Part shown: positions 12,897 through 24,853 of the stretch, one piece after another | How the letters are laid out: the number at the start of each line of letters is the position of its first letter | How positions within the stretch are numbered: the stretch's first letter is position 1 | NCBI GenBank assembly: GCA_009733575.1 | Contig: ML769386.1 | Coordinates: 666,033 to 730,032, forward strand | Direction of reading: 5' to 3' | DNA length: 64,000 nt | From: Gymnopus androsaceus JB14 | Taxonomy: Eukaryota; Basidiomycota; Agaricomycetes; Agaricales; Omphalotaceae | Translations under genes and position numbers: made by a program | The notes under the pieces: generated by a model | The model's input: only the letters and a program-made list of their open reading frames with translations | What the model was told of the DNA's origin: nothing | The model's database searches: none

Positions 12897-12940
12897 CCCC
12901 TCTAAATCTCTTCCTGGACCCGAAATTTATCGTTTGCCAG

Positions 12941-15495
12941 ATGTCGTCCAGTTTTCAAGGAGAAACGCTTGTTCAGGCTACAGAGGCAGAAGATGTTGTC
13001 GACGACGTGGAGAAGCATCTTCCGGGAGAGAGGGACGGTACTGCTCATCAAGATGAGCTTGGTTCAAGGCTGAAACGAGCGCATTTCTTCTCGCCTCTGG
13101 ATCCGGCATGCGCTCAAGCTGTAAATCTTGACGCGGAAATGGTGCAGTATACTGCCGAAGAAGAGGTAAGGTCCCACCGCATACCTGAAGATTGAACGCT
13201 CAGGTCATAACAGTATAAAGTGAAAAGAAAAATTGATAATGCGGTGCTTCCTCTGGTCATTGCTAGGTTAAAACAAAAGAAACACACTTTATAAAGACAC
13301 TCATTTCGATATCGCTTCAGTTATATCTGTGAGTTTTTTCCTCGCAATTTCTTCCCCGTTGAAGTACAAGCGTTGGCCTGCAGTTAATCAATTCGGTAAG
13401 TTATCATCCGCTGCGGGAGATAATGCATAGCTAATGTATATATCGATAGACCGCACGAACATGTGAGTCTCCCTCACAATCACCTTTCCCCACCTCTCAC
13501 TCATCCACTCTCCACTCCATCTACTCATTCCATTCTCCGTCTCTTCTCTAACTCCCCCGGCCCCTGCTCCTCATAGTGGGAATGCTCATGTCATCGCGGC
13601 CTTCAACGAGAATTTTGGTATCATAGATAATCAAAAATGGACATTGGCACTATCTATCTTTTACGTCGGCTACTGCCTTTTGGAAATGCCTGCCAATGGT
13701 GATTCTGCCGCGATTTACCTCGGATACCTTGCCTAACCGTACCTCACAGTCTTGCAACGACATATTGGGGCCAATAGATTGTGCGCACCGCATTTCAATC
13801 TACGATTCCTCACCACTGATCTCGAGCTTACAGTTTCTTTCTCTCTCTGACATTCTGGGGTCTATCGTCGCTGTCATTTGTATACGCCAAGGGCTATACA
13901 GCTCTTTTGGTTCTGCGGTATGATTAAATAACACAGCTCTGTTTTTCACTGACATTGTTCTAGTGTTTTGTTGGGAATCGGCGAGGCGGGTTATTATGCA
14001 GGAATGATCTACTATTTGTCATTCTGGTACAAACGGTAAGTCTCGATACATGTTCTTTGGAGTCATTTGGGCTCCTAATTTCACTCTACAGACGTGAACT
14101 TGCTCTGCGCGTCAGCCTGTGCATGACCGGTATATATCAAATTTTCCCTAACAGGCTGATATACGCTGACGATTCGAATAAGGTACCTACCCGGGTGCAT
14201 TGAGTGTAAGCTGCCAATTCTTCGAGTATGAGCTCTCAAAGAACTGAAGAGTGCCTGCAGGGTCTCCTTGCCTTTGGCCTTGTTCGAGCCAAGACGTCTG
14301 TTCTAAGCGGGTAAATCTTCAGCGCATAATTAATCCCTCAGAATGTACTGACACGCTTCAGATGGCAATTCTTATATCTCGTACGCCAGGTCCTACCAAT
14401 TCTCTTCGATGGCTCAACTGTTGAATCAGATAGAGGCGATTCCTACGTTGATCATGGCTACCATGATCCTCTTCTTCTTGCCTCCGTTCCCGTCCTTTGC
14501 GACCTTCTTGACTCCACGCGAAAAGGCTATCGCACAAGCGCGTCTGAATCGTGATCATAAACCTCAATCCCATGGCGGTATGAACGGCTGGCAAGGTTTC
14601 AAGGCTATTGTGGCTGACGTCCATGCTTGGATGTTTATGACTATATACGCGAGTTTTAATGTCGGGGTCGCGACGATCTCGTATTTTTTGCCAACGGTAC
14701 ATAATCCTTGTTCTATTATCATAATCTGTCGTTGATGTCGTTTAAAGCTCATAGCTGGTCTTGGATTCACTGATATTAACGCACAAGGTTTGACTGTCGC
14801 ACCTTATGTCGTTGGGTAGGTTCATCAAAGTCTTGACGGTGACATGGGTGCATACTGATATTAAAATATGTAGATGGTTCATGGTAGTGTTCCAAGCGTG
14901 GCATAGTGATAAAACTCGTGATAGAGGCTGGCACATCATGCTCTCCTGCGCGATATCCTTCATTGGATACCTCATTTTGGCGACATCTGTACAGAAAAGT
15001 GTCGGGGCGGCATATTTTGCCTTATTTCTTATTATTGGCGGCCTTTATTCCTTGTTTCCCTTGGTCATGAGCTGGGCCGCGAATACATTTTCACCAACGT
15101 CAAAAAGAGGTGTAGGGACAGCCTTTATTGTATCGATATCGAACTGCGTGTCAATGTAAGTTAACTTGTTAACTTCTAACACTCCTTCATCGATTTACTC
15201 TCCATACCAGCGCTTCTCCACAAATATATTTCGATCCAGAGGATAGCTATAGAAAGGGCCATGCCATTTCAGCTGGGTGGGGTTTCCTCGATTATGCCTT
15301 CTTATTCTTCTCCTGATGATCTTCAGTTGCCTGTTCTTGTCTATGATCATGGCATTTGCGCTCCGGATGCGTCTTGCGAGCCTCAACAAACGCAATATGC
15401 AGACGTTGAGAACAATGTCTGAAGAGGAGAAAACTACTCTAGCTCAGATCACCGAGATTAGTGATTCTGACCCTCGATACGTTTTTATGACCTGA
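12941..15495 (+). CDS. MFS transporter, Dal5/allantoate-permease type
   Basis: Eighteen exons: 12941..13165, 13214..13266, 13321..13328, 13384..13395, 13450..13462, 13577..13698, 13750..13780, 13834..13917, 13964..14035, 14092..14129, 14183..14205, 14261..14310, 14362..14380, 14430..14696, 14748..14815, 14874..15155, 15211..15276, 15327..15495. All phases agree and give 533 residues, the usual length. Landmarks of the anion:cation symporter (Dal5-like) group are KIDNAVLPLVIASYI, FDRTNIGNAHV, ALSIFYVGYCLLEMPAN, GEAGYYAGMIYYLSFWYKR (loop 2-3 to helix 4 region), SPTSKRGVGTAF and GHAISAG before the last helix. It should import an organic anion such as a nicotinate-, allantoate- or pantothenate-like compound; the substrate cannot be read from sequence. 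Three successive exons are only 8, 12 and 13 nt long. The last intron uses a weak GTGGGG donor, chosen because it restores the conserved end. Confidence 0.93.
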
Positions 15496-15918
15496 ACCGC
15501 GAATAAACGAAGCCGCGGAACCCCTTCGTCATAGCTGTGTTGATCTGACATTGTCCATGTGCATTCCATGTCGGTTTTTTTGGGTTATGTATGAAGTTTG
15601 AATTGGACAGAATAATTGCGATTTAATTATTTCTCCACTGACGCCGCTTTTCTCAAAGGGTTAGATTGCTTGACATAACGAAATTTGTATGTAACCGGAA
15701 TTCCGAATGGAAAAAATGACTTCGGCAATGGGATGACAGAGTAAATGTTGTTTTCAAACTTTGATCTGTCGCCGCGTCCTATCGAGCAGAAATCATCGTC
15801 CGTCTCTGTCTTCGCGCGTTCAAGTCGGTTCCTGCATGTATCTGGCATGTACTCAAAGCCTTAAACTGAGTTAAGCTTGCCTGATCGTTCTAATTCCAGC
15901 TCTTTCTCTTGTACTACC
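15496..15918. other. Gene-free spacer
   Basis: This spacer lies between two plus-strand genes. It holds the terminator side of the MFS gene and the promoter of the next gene. Nothing else is recognisable. Confidence 0.5.
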
Positions 15919-17624
15919 ATGGAAGTACCAGCAAAGTACCATTCGCTTGAAGTGCTCTCAGACGTCATCTCCCTATTAGGTATTTGCCACCGATGTTGAA
16001 TGCTCTTACCATTCAAGCATTAGTACTTAGTTGACTGACGTCTATCCAGGGGTTTCTCTCCTTTCTTTCTGTTTATCCCAACGCATACCAAGACAATGGA
16101 GGCAGTGGAAGAATTTGACCTGGGGTAGGACGTGTGTCTTGTTGGTGCTATTAGATTCGTGAGTTACTTCTTCAGGGCATGTTCTTCTCTAACGGTCCTA
16201 TTTCAGGTGGCTTTTCGTGTTTTTCAGTGAGTAGGAATCTCAAGACAATATGCAATATCCTAAAACTTCGAAGCTGGTTTGTTGTCATCTGGAATTGGCC
16301 TCTCGTGGTCACACACGACTTGTGCTCTGGCTGTATACACGTGTATCAGCTTCTACGCTCTTAGCAAGGTCAGGTCCACGCCCAACATTTTACGGTTCCG
16401 AATTGACATCTGTTCAGATATTCATCTATGCTTTCCTGTCAGAGAAGGTTCGTTCATCTTTAGATCCCCCACCATAGACTTATCTAGAAATAGGTCTATA
16501 TTGTCTGGACTGGAGGAAATCAAATATCACGATTAGAAGCAAAAGTTTACCGCCTTTGCGCCTTCGTTATATTAGGATATGTGGCGATCGCAATCCTGAT
16601 GGTGTTAGGCAGATACAGTGATATTCGGAGTGACGATGTGTGTGTGATTGGTTTGAAGCCTTACGCGTACGATTCTCTCGTCTCATCTTCGACTGTGCCT
16701 CACCTTCTCCTCTTCTCCTCTAGTACGCTAAGCCTGATAGCGTATGACATATCCCTCAACGTCTTTCTAACCACAATGTTCCTGTGGCCTTTGTGGACCT
16801 CGCATCTCATGAGTCCAAGGTTAAGATCCGTAGCAAAACGAACGCTATAGTGAGTTCAGTCCATCAGTAGATGAATTGATCTGACATTCGTATTCTCTGT
16901 AGTGGTGCAACTACCAGCCTCTTATCATCTACGGTGCGTTTATGCTCTTGTCAATCATCAATCCAAGGCTAAATTCTTGAAATCAATCCCCAGATCAACA
17001 TAGTTATTCTTGTCCTTCTCGGAGGGGATGAGGTGAGACCACAATATTGGTTCGATAAAAATTCTGACTAAAATGCCGCTGCAGCTAGGCTGGATTTGTC
17101 TTAGTAGCTGTGTAACTGACGTGCGTTACTTATCTTTTTTTTCAATCTAATAAGCCGCGATTGAGGATGTTTTTTAGGTCATGATTAACTCATTTGCTTT
17201 ATTCTGGTGAGCATTACTCATTAAGAATCGAGCATCCACAAGTCGCTGTATTGAGATGCTAAAACAGGGTGAGCTCGAGCTCACATCCTTCAGACGTTAT
17301 TGGAGATCGATATTCCGTTCCGGCCATGGATATGAGCGCCCTCACTTTTGTTCACACCGAATCGACAAGGCCCACCGTGCAGTCAACACTTCTCTCAACT
17401 CAAGCCACGCTTCAGCCAATGGCTACAATCCCAGAGACATATTATGACTATCTCCCTGCGGAGCACAGAGGAGCTCCGAGAAACGACAGAGAAAAGAGAA
17501 TGGTTAGTGACTTCGAAAGCTATATTTTTCCATTGACTATAATGTTCTACACTCTTAGCATAACGTCCCTCGTCCCTTATTTCTCAAGCCCTTCTTGAAT
17601 GTCAGAACTATAGCTTTACTTTGA
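15919..17624 (+). CDS. Multi-pass membrane protein of a basidiomycete family, function unknown
   Basis: Thirteen exons: 15919..15979, 16050..16158, 16207..16226, 16274..16368, 16418..16447, 16494..16666, 16724..16849, 16903..16933, 16994..17032, 17085..17120, 17178..17206, 17268..17502, 17559..17624. All are in phase, giving about 349 residues with some seven hydrophobic segments and a polar C-terminal tail. Signature stretches are IFIYAFLSEKVYIVW, DVCVIGLKPYA, NVFLTTMFLWPL and LSSCVTDVMINSFALFW. I recognise the pattern (EKVxxVW, then CVIGL, then FFLWPL) from uncharacterised mushroom membrane proteins but know no function. If the last intron is retained, the protein ends at 17598 instead. The 3' end overlaps the first unit of a 126-bp tandem duplication. 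Confidence 0.78.
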
Positions 17625-17848
17625 CTTATCTATAACTGATATTCGGACCCGCTCCAGGCCTCCGGTTCTCTCCCCAACAGCCCCGATACGCCTACTTTTG
17701 GTTCTATTCACTCAGTACACAAGAATGTCAGAACTATAGCTTTCTTTGACTTTCCTATAACTGATATTCGGACCCGTTATAGGCCTCCGGTTCTCTCCCA
17801 AACAGCCCCGATACACCCACTTTTGGTTCTATTCACTCACCACCCAAG
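17598..17848. repeat. Tandem duplication, two 126-bp units
   Basis: Unit 1 (17598-17723) and unit 2 (17724-17848) are nearly identical, with scattered substitutions and one short indel. Both start with AATGTCAGAACTATAG. Unit 1 contains the last codons and stop of the upstream membrane-protein gene, so unit 2 is a copy of the gene end lying in its 3' flank. Confidence 0.85.
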
Positions 17849-18332
17849 ACAGAAGCGGAGACTGGACGATGTACTCCCTTAATAGAAGAGAAGGACATTT
17901 GCGATTAAGTATTCGTACTTGGAGTTAATTATATTAAGTGTACTTACTTACCATTACAAGATTCAATATTGCTATTGTACAAATAATCGGCGATGCTAAA
18001 GCGCTAATAAACGGAATACATGAATAAATAGATGTCTTTTTTGCCGGTCTTTACCGTCGTTCTACGTTACTCGATTTGACTTGGTCAACCCTGTACATCT
18101 TGTTCAGAGGAGCTATGCGAATATTTCACATTTAGGGAGATGATAGTTGTTTGTAATTAAAGTGCCACCATCTGCGAGGATAGTTAATACCATTCAGAAG
18201 AGCCGCATGATAATCCTTTGATGGTAAATCACGCTTTGGCCTCCCCTTTGTAGGTCCGCGAGAGGTCAGTCCTCCCGCATCAATGGTAGACCATCATCTC
18301 GCTCTACAGTCCTAATGCGATTGCACAAGTTT
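17849..18332. other. Spacer between converging genes
   Basis: This AT-rich stretch separates the plus-strand membrane-protein gene from the minus-strand transporter. No gene or repeat is recognised. Confidence 0.5.
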
Positions 18333-20229
18333 CTAATACAGAACAGCCATCTCAGCAGAAACCACAGCAAGTCCGACACTTGTCATAACGAGAATAGGTA
18401 AACTATTCCAGAAAGCAAACTGTCTGGTATTCACATCAGCATACTTCATTCCTTTTCAACTAATGCAAGATCATACCTCTGGCCAATAGTAATTCCTTTT
18501 TGCGTCAATATTGTCTGCCAAAGCAAGCCTGCGAGGCTAGCAGAAAATGTGAAAGACACCTGGTTCATAAAATGTGAAAAATAGATTTTAAAGGCAGAAC
18601 GAGAAGATGGAACTAACCGCTCCAATGTTACTCGAAACGGCGAGAGCTATGCCCGCCGCTCGGGTGCTGGAGGGCGGGAAGTTTGGAGCTGCTCGAATAA
18701 CTTTGGTGAGGAGAATGGTTGCGCCTATATTTGTACCCGCGACATTGCATAGTAGCACACCAATGACACCAACAATCCATATGGAGGGGTGTATCTGTCC
18801 ATGAGTAGCCTTGGAAAGCCAATGGGCAAAGACGTCGATCCAGCCCTGGTGATCCAGGGCTTCTATCAGGATAAATTGGGAGAAGGCGAAGGGAACGAGA
18901 GCGAATGGGAGTCTCGGAATAGCGGTAAAAAAGGTCGGGAAGTGCGTGGATAGGCGATCATACATGTCTTTTAGGTGGCGTCGTTGATTAGAAAAGATCT
19001 CTACAGACTCTTTCGAGTCGGACTTTTGTGAGGGAGACGGATCTTCGGGATTTTTTGTGATTGCTGGGGCTGCGCGCGTATTGGTGAGGGTACGTTCGTT
19101 AGACCCGAAGGTTTGATTGCGTTCTGGGGCTCCATCTGTAGGTAATGTCATTGCTCGTTTAAACTCTGACAGCATGGGATCGTCGTTGTCGGTGGTGGTA
19201 TCATCTTTAGATTCCGAAGTATGGGTATGATGTGGCAGTTTTCCGGTTGTGAAGCGATAATGGTCCCAAAAAAAGTCGAAAATGAGTTTGGCTACTGCAA
19301 ATGGCAAACTTATCATCCAGACATCAACATTAAAGAAGCTGACTATGATGATGACGACCAAGCAGGATATAAGGAGAATGCCGCCTACCAAAGCGCCTAC
19401 GGGATCACGTAGGACTTCTCTGGGATTCAATTTCCCTGAAGCACGTAGTTTTCGTGGAATATGCTTCTTGTCACGGAATTGGAGCGCTAGAACCAGAAAG
19501 CACGCGACGTTGCAGGCCAAAAAGGGTAGGATGGTATAGGCAGTAAAAGCTGCGTTGTTGATAGAGAATCCTTCGCAAACGACGACATTCGTTGGATTGC
19601 CGACAAAAAGTACCATGCTGGCAGTGTTAGCCGCCGCAAACTCGGAGATGAGCCAAGGCATGGGTTCCAATCGGGTGGCGCTCGTGTAATACACCAGAAA
19701 GACTGCAAACACATGAGCGCTGCATTTCCAAGACGGCAAGAATGAATAACTCACCCGTTCCCGAAAGAATGACAGGATCGTTGCCAATGATCACACTCAG
19801 CGCTGTAAGCATGAGGTAGAAGTAAAAGTAGAGTTTCCATCCATTAGTTCCACCTTTATTGCTGACCCAAAAGGCTGACGCTTGTAAAACTCCGCTTATG
19901 TCGAGTGTGATCGCCATATAAGCCAATGAGCAGAACAATATTAGGATATTGTATGGCTTGACACCTTCAGTTCCAACAATCCCGTCTCGAATCTAGGGAA
20001 CCCATAAGAGGCTAGGGGGCTTGCAGGGATTCCAACATACCTGAGTCGGTCCTAGACACTGAGAAGCCCATAATATTGCAATTATTGCAGGAGGAGTTGT
20101 CGTCAAATTTAAGGAAATCTTCTTTCGACCAATGCGAGGAAACCGTACGGGGATTGAGATTGGACGAATTACCAAAGTTATGGATATAATGAACAAAATG
20201 AGAGTTACGATTGAAAAACGTGTAATCAT
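18333..20229 (-). CDS. ArsB/NhaD-superfamily ion transporter
   Basis: Five exons: complement(18333..18423, 18477..18559, 18618..19702, 19755..19992, 20041..20229), in phase, about 561 residues. The protein has the ion-transporter superfamily layout: an N-terminal half with KPYNILILFCSLAYMAITLD and the hairpin-loop motif GNDPVILSGT, and a second conserved loop GNPTNVVVCEGF. A long polar cytosolic loop of about 130 residues (TSESKDDTTTD onward) follows. The C-terminal half has the matching CNVAGTNIGATILLTKVIR and VSSNIGAVS. Fungal members are usually annotated as arsenical-pump (ArsB)-like or anion permease-like; arsenite, a dicarboxylate or sodium/proton exchange are all possible. No ars genes flank it, so the substrate stays open. 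Confidence 0.88.
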
Positions 20230-20907
20230 TGAGGACTTTGGTGGCGTAGCCTCAACGAACTTTTTTGCCTGTGGAACTCGGAAAGGTCGCTAATCATCGA
20301 CCCATTCAGACCTAACTTGCATATAAGAGAAAGAACTTAGGAGACTAACCTTGATACTGTGTAAAAGCTGTAGAATATGGTCATGAGGAAGGGAGTAGCG
20401 GCGTCCGGAATTGTTGCGTGTTCTTGGCTGCATCGCTTTTCTCGGTCGACGTCATCCACCATTCATTCTCTTCTGATTCAGACTCCTGAATGTTCTACTG
20501 AAGACGTACATACGAGTACTACTTGCTCGAGATACTTGACAATCAGTAGTAAACCAGTTCCTCGGAGTCACCATGGTTTCCCAATTTTGGATACTTAGAT
20601 CACTATGTCCCAGGCTGAGTTCCGGAGGTTATTCCACCCCGAACCAAGAATCGGGAGCTACAAGAGTGAATATTTGCCGCGATGCGGGACGAGATAGGCG
20701 CCCACAGGCGCGTCCGTGAGTGCCGGCGACTAGTACATTATCTGCCATCACATCTTTTCACTATTAACAGATGTCTTGTTCATGAAATCTCTTCTCAATC
20801 GCTTATGGCTTCTGCAAGATATGCTTTGACCAAAACCCGAGAACATAGAGCGCCCCCGCATCGACACGCGGCGCCCAGCGCACCCTGGCCATGGATCGAT
20901 ATTCACG
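20230..20907. other. Divergent intergenic region
   Basis: About 680 bp lies between the start of the ArsB-like gene (minus) and the predicted start of the CorA-like gene (plus); promoters of both are expected here. An alternative or additional 5' exon of the CorA-like gene could lie here because its first exon is short. Confidence 0.45.
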
Positions 20908-23468
20908 ATGGTACTGCTGAAATTGAACCTTGGTGTATCGGACGCTAACAGTCGTTTCTAGAAGTAGATCCAGCACAGCTAGACTCTCCATTACCACCTA
21001 TTCCACCGCTTTGCCCTCATGAAGACTGCGAATGCTGGACGGGATATCCACAATCCCGCTTTCCGTGAGTGGGCAATCCCGCTTCGTTGCTATCACACCC
21101 TTGATTCAACGATTAAACGACAGAAATTGGACGCCACTTCAAGTTTCTAGAAGCGGTATCCATGCTGTTGTACACGACTACGACCGGTCAATTCCATGTA
21201 CAATTCACTATGTTAATGTCGATACTGGGGGTTTCTTCACTGGTGCAGATAAACATATTATTGGAGAAGAAAACAAGGATGAATTCTGGAGACAGGTTGC
21301 CCATGAAGCTGTGCGTTAACTTCTACTCAAGGTGTTTCAATGTTCTGACATATTCTGGATTAGCGTCCGTCAAACCTTCGAGTACGCGCGCTTTTTGTAG
21401 AGAATATGTCGGGCACCGTTTTGCAGATGCTGGGAGCAAAGTCTGTGTTGAACAAAGTCAAATAAAAACCGAATAAAAACTGACTATTCTTCTCCCCCCT
21501 TCCACACCTCCCTCCCGCATCCATATTCACTCCCCTTCGCCTGCTTCATCTCCCTTCTAACCCCCCTTTCCTCCTTCTCATTTTCTTAAACCTTACCTTC
21601 CGCTCTGGCTCTTCCCGGCTCTCCCCATTCCCTCTTCTCCCTCTAGATATAACATAGAGCCGTTCTTTTTCAGTAGCTCGCTCAGTTGGATCCCTTCAAG
21701 ATTTCAAGAGGAGGTTAGGCCGGGGAAGGGAGATCGTAAGTCTTCTTTATTATACCACCAGGTGAAATTTAATGGTCTCCTCCTTGTAGACATTACAATC
21801 ACTCTTAGTTTCCTTCGTACCGTTCAAATGAAAGGGCCGAAAGCTTTCTTCGAATTCGCAGACAATTCTACATCAGTATCAAGCACAGAATTCGATGCAA
21901 ACGATGACGATGATTTAGCAGAACAAATGATTAATACACAAGCACCTCTTCAAATAGGTCCAGAAAACGACAAAACCATGTTGATTTTAGACTTGCTAAG
22001 GTTAGTGCATATCCTGAAACCAGTTTACTGAGGGTATCCTGATTTCACAATTAGTGTGCACTTGGTGCGGTCCAATGACCGCATGGGCAGTACTATTATT
22101 TCGTACCATCATAATGGTCCATATGCTACGTCGGCTCCGTATTTTCGAGAAAGGTAACTGCCTCCCCATCGTCTGTGTAAGGTAAACTCTGACACTAACC
22201 ATAGGATCCAATTTGCTGGACAGTCTGTCTACTGGCAGTCAATCTTCCAGGTTTGTTGCTCCGTTTGATAATTCCTAAACAATCTCCTCAAACCCTTTGT
22301 AGAAGTCTTCCGACCCCACTTTTGTTCTTCTGGTCTTTGTTTGGCATGCGCTCTATGCTTGGGATGAAGCACTAGAAAAGCTGTTCAGCCATGTCTGTTG
22401 GATGGTATGCTTCCCATTCTCGTACTACAGGAGACCAAGCCTCTATACTCATATTTTTTCCTAGGAATCACAGATCATGAAGTCCTCTGACATGGAACTG
22501 ACACGAAGCTTGCATGTTATACAAGGTAACCAACTTCAAAATTTATATTCAGACATGGAACTCACGGTAGTTTTACACTTTAAGCTCACCAACTCCACTA
22601 TTCTTCGTTGTTGGAAGATTTCAAAAAATCAATAGTGTTCATTTTAAATACTCCGAATCCTGCAATGGATGCCTTATCCGAGGATGAGCGTTTCTTCAGT
22701 CGGCAGTTGCTTCAAAAGGAATGCAATAACTTGTTGATAGAGGTTGAGAGGCTGGAGAGTAGTCGGAGGATGCAGGAACGGAGACTCAAAAATGTAATGA
22801 ATCTAGTAAGTCTTTGCGAGAACAGTTCATGCGACACATTTTCATGACAATACAGGTGTTCAGCACAGTTAATATCCTAGGTATGTACACCTGGACTCTG
22901 ATGTTTGATATATTGAACCCGACACTCTTCTAGACTCAAAGCGCATGCAGGATTTAACGGAAGCGACGGTCAGAGATAGTGCTGCAGTTAGTCCATACTA
23001 TTGATATTGTGCGTGGATTCTGGGACTAAACGATCCTGAAGATGAAGCAGATCGCCTATCTCTCCATGATCTTCCTTCCTGCGTCTTTTGTTGCAGTATG
23101 CTATCTTTCTACGTCTCAAAAATATTTTACTGATATTGTTCTTCAAGGCTGTTTTTGGCATGAACGTGAAAGAACTTTCGCAAGACACAAAAGGATCTTT
23201 TCCGCACTACTTTGCGGCGGCACTCCCTTTGACAGTGCTTACAGTCTGGGTCGTTGTGTCGTTTAACAGTAGGCACCTGTTCAAGGGTACTAAAATCCCT
23301 ATTACCTTTTGGACACGATTAGCCTGGCCTGTGTTTCTTGTCAAGTCTATGTACTTCGACGGGACGAAGAAAAAGAATCGGGACGATATGGTTTTAGAGC
23401 GATGGAGTGTTGATCAGGAACAAAGAGTGCAACGACGACGTTCAGTTGCAAATTATGACTTTCCATGA
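20908..23468 (+). CDS. CorA-like Mg2+ transporter family protein
   Basis: Fifteen exons: 20908..20932, 20962..21064, 21124..21310, 21364..21440, 21647..21735, 21790..22000, 22055..22153, 22205..22250, 22303..22404, 22465..22525, 22585..22805, 22857..22881, 22934..22986, 23042..23095, 23148..23468. All in phase, about 557 residues. The C-terminus has the CorA membrane module: a long helix ending MKQIAYLSMIFLPASFVAAV, then the FGMN selectivity motif and a second helix (FAAALPLTVLTVWVVVSF). The N-terminal half is the extension typical of mushroom members (ENMSGTVLQMLGAKYNIEPF and SWIPSRFQEEV). It should form a pentameric divalent-cation channel, in plasma membrane or vacuole. Exon 1 and the start ATG are the weakest part. 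Confidence 0.85.
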
Positions 23469-24853
23469 TGAAATGACCAAAAGCATGATTATCAACGCAC
23501 ACGGCACTTTTACTATCTATCTTAGTCTATCTATGCTTTACTTACAGTACTCTAATTATGACGGAAGAGCACGCAGGACGTTGCACCAAGTTAAGTACAT
23601 ATGTTTGACCGGTTGAACAAGTTTAGCCTGAGTGCTGCAGCGTCCAGACATTCACTTTTCGTACTCTATGAGCAATACGAGAGCCACCTGTCACCTACAC
23701 AGGCTACGTACACAGCTACAGTGTTGTATACGTAGTGATACGCTGAACAAGACCACATGGGCTCTGTACACATACCGGTGCCGAACTTGGGTCACCTGAA
23801 ATTTTACAATTCCTTCCTTCCCTTAAGATCTACTTCTACCCATCATGTCAGATGGGAAAGCAGGATAGAACGAAATAGATACATAGATAGCTTTCTGCGG
23901 CGAAGACTGACAAACCGTGCGACATCGTCGTGGTGATCGGACATAAGCATTCTCGAACTTCTTCCTTCTCCCTCCCATATCAGTCGAAAAGTATTTGAAT
24001 CAACTCCTCCTGTGAGCTCAGCGGGGAGATAGGATCGAGCGGGGATCCGAACTCACGTTCCAAACCCCGAAAAGCCAGACTGTGCGATTCTAGCAAGTAC
24101 ATATATGCTGTGCGTTTTGATTCAAAATGCGCGCGCAATCTTCAACTGATCTGCATTGTTTAACAGGATGCACGGAGAAACTGAGAATATGATTACTATA
24201 AGACAACCGTTGAGAGATCATATGGGTTTAAGAAATTCTGCTCCCATCGACGCAGTGCATCTTCTGTAAAAACCCAACCCAGAGATTGGAAAGGGCATAT
24301 CAAGTCCGTCCCAACAAGAAACAAGAAGTAACCGGAGACAGAACGTTGCAGGAGGTTGCAACGAATGCTAAAATAACGATTTACCTGCAAGTGATATCAA
24401 GAAAGAAGGAATCTACCAGTGGTCAATTTCAAATAACCCGAATGTGATTCGACCTAGACCAGATACTAATAGCGCTTTGATGAGCTGTGACGTGCAGAGG
24501 GAATATTTCGTACGGATCCTATCACCTTATGACCGCAGAGACCTTTGACACCCTTTGTACTCTTACTCAATGGCAGGTTTGCTCCGAATCTTACAGCTGA
24601 TACAGCTGAGCTGCTTTTGAAGTCGAGAACAAATGCCAATGGATTCGATCGAAGTTACAGAAGGTGACAGACATTAACGCCGGCAATTTTCAAATCGGTT
24701 TGGGCGTCTATGTACTTAAACAGTATCGGATACTTCCGCCATCGTCCTGTTCCGTCAATGTCAAAGCGTTCTTTCTTGAGTAATATCGAGCAATAATTTA
24801 CAACATTTCTGTACTTGAATGATACATGAATAACGAATTTCTGACGATTTTTT
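23469..24853. other. Gene-free region with left flank of duplicated segment A
   Basis: No gene is recognised. From about 23.84 kb the sequence matches the region from about 31.83 kb in patches, for example the stretch around TGCGATTCTAG at about 24.09 kb against 31.97 kb, and GACCTTTGACACCC at about 24.54 kb against 32.38 kb. The duplicated block therefore extends beyond the genes it carries. Confidence 0.55.

Larger units (their letters stand above)
11844..12940. other. Divergent intergenic region
   Basis: About 1.1 kb separates the start of the DUF6533 gene (minus) from the start of the MFS transporter (plus), so both promoters should lie here. Only the palindrome and the TATA-like box listed separately stand out. 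The open frames in this stretch look like chance. Confidence 0.5.

Noticed and set aside
15277..15326. Apparent frameshift near the end of the MFS gene
   Set aside because: A 50-bp intron (GTGGGG...CAG) restores the conserved GHAISAG to helix join in phase, so no mutation is needed.
23700..23760. TACGTA/GTATAC-rich short inverted patches as a possible regulatory hairpin
   Set aside because: Imperfect and short; similar patches are expected by chance in AT-rich spacers.
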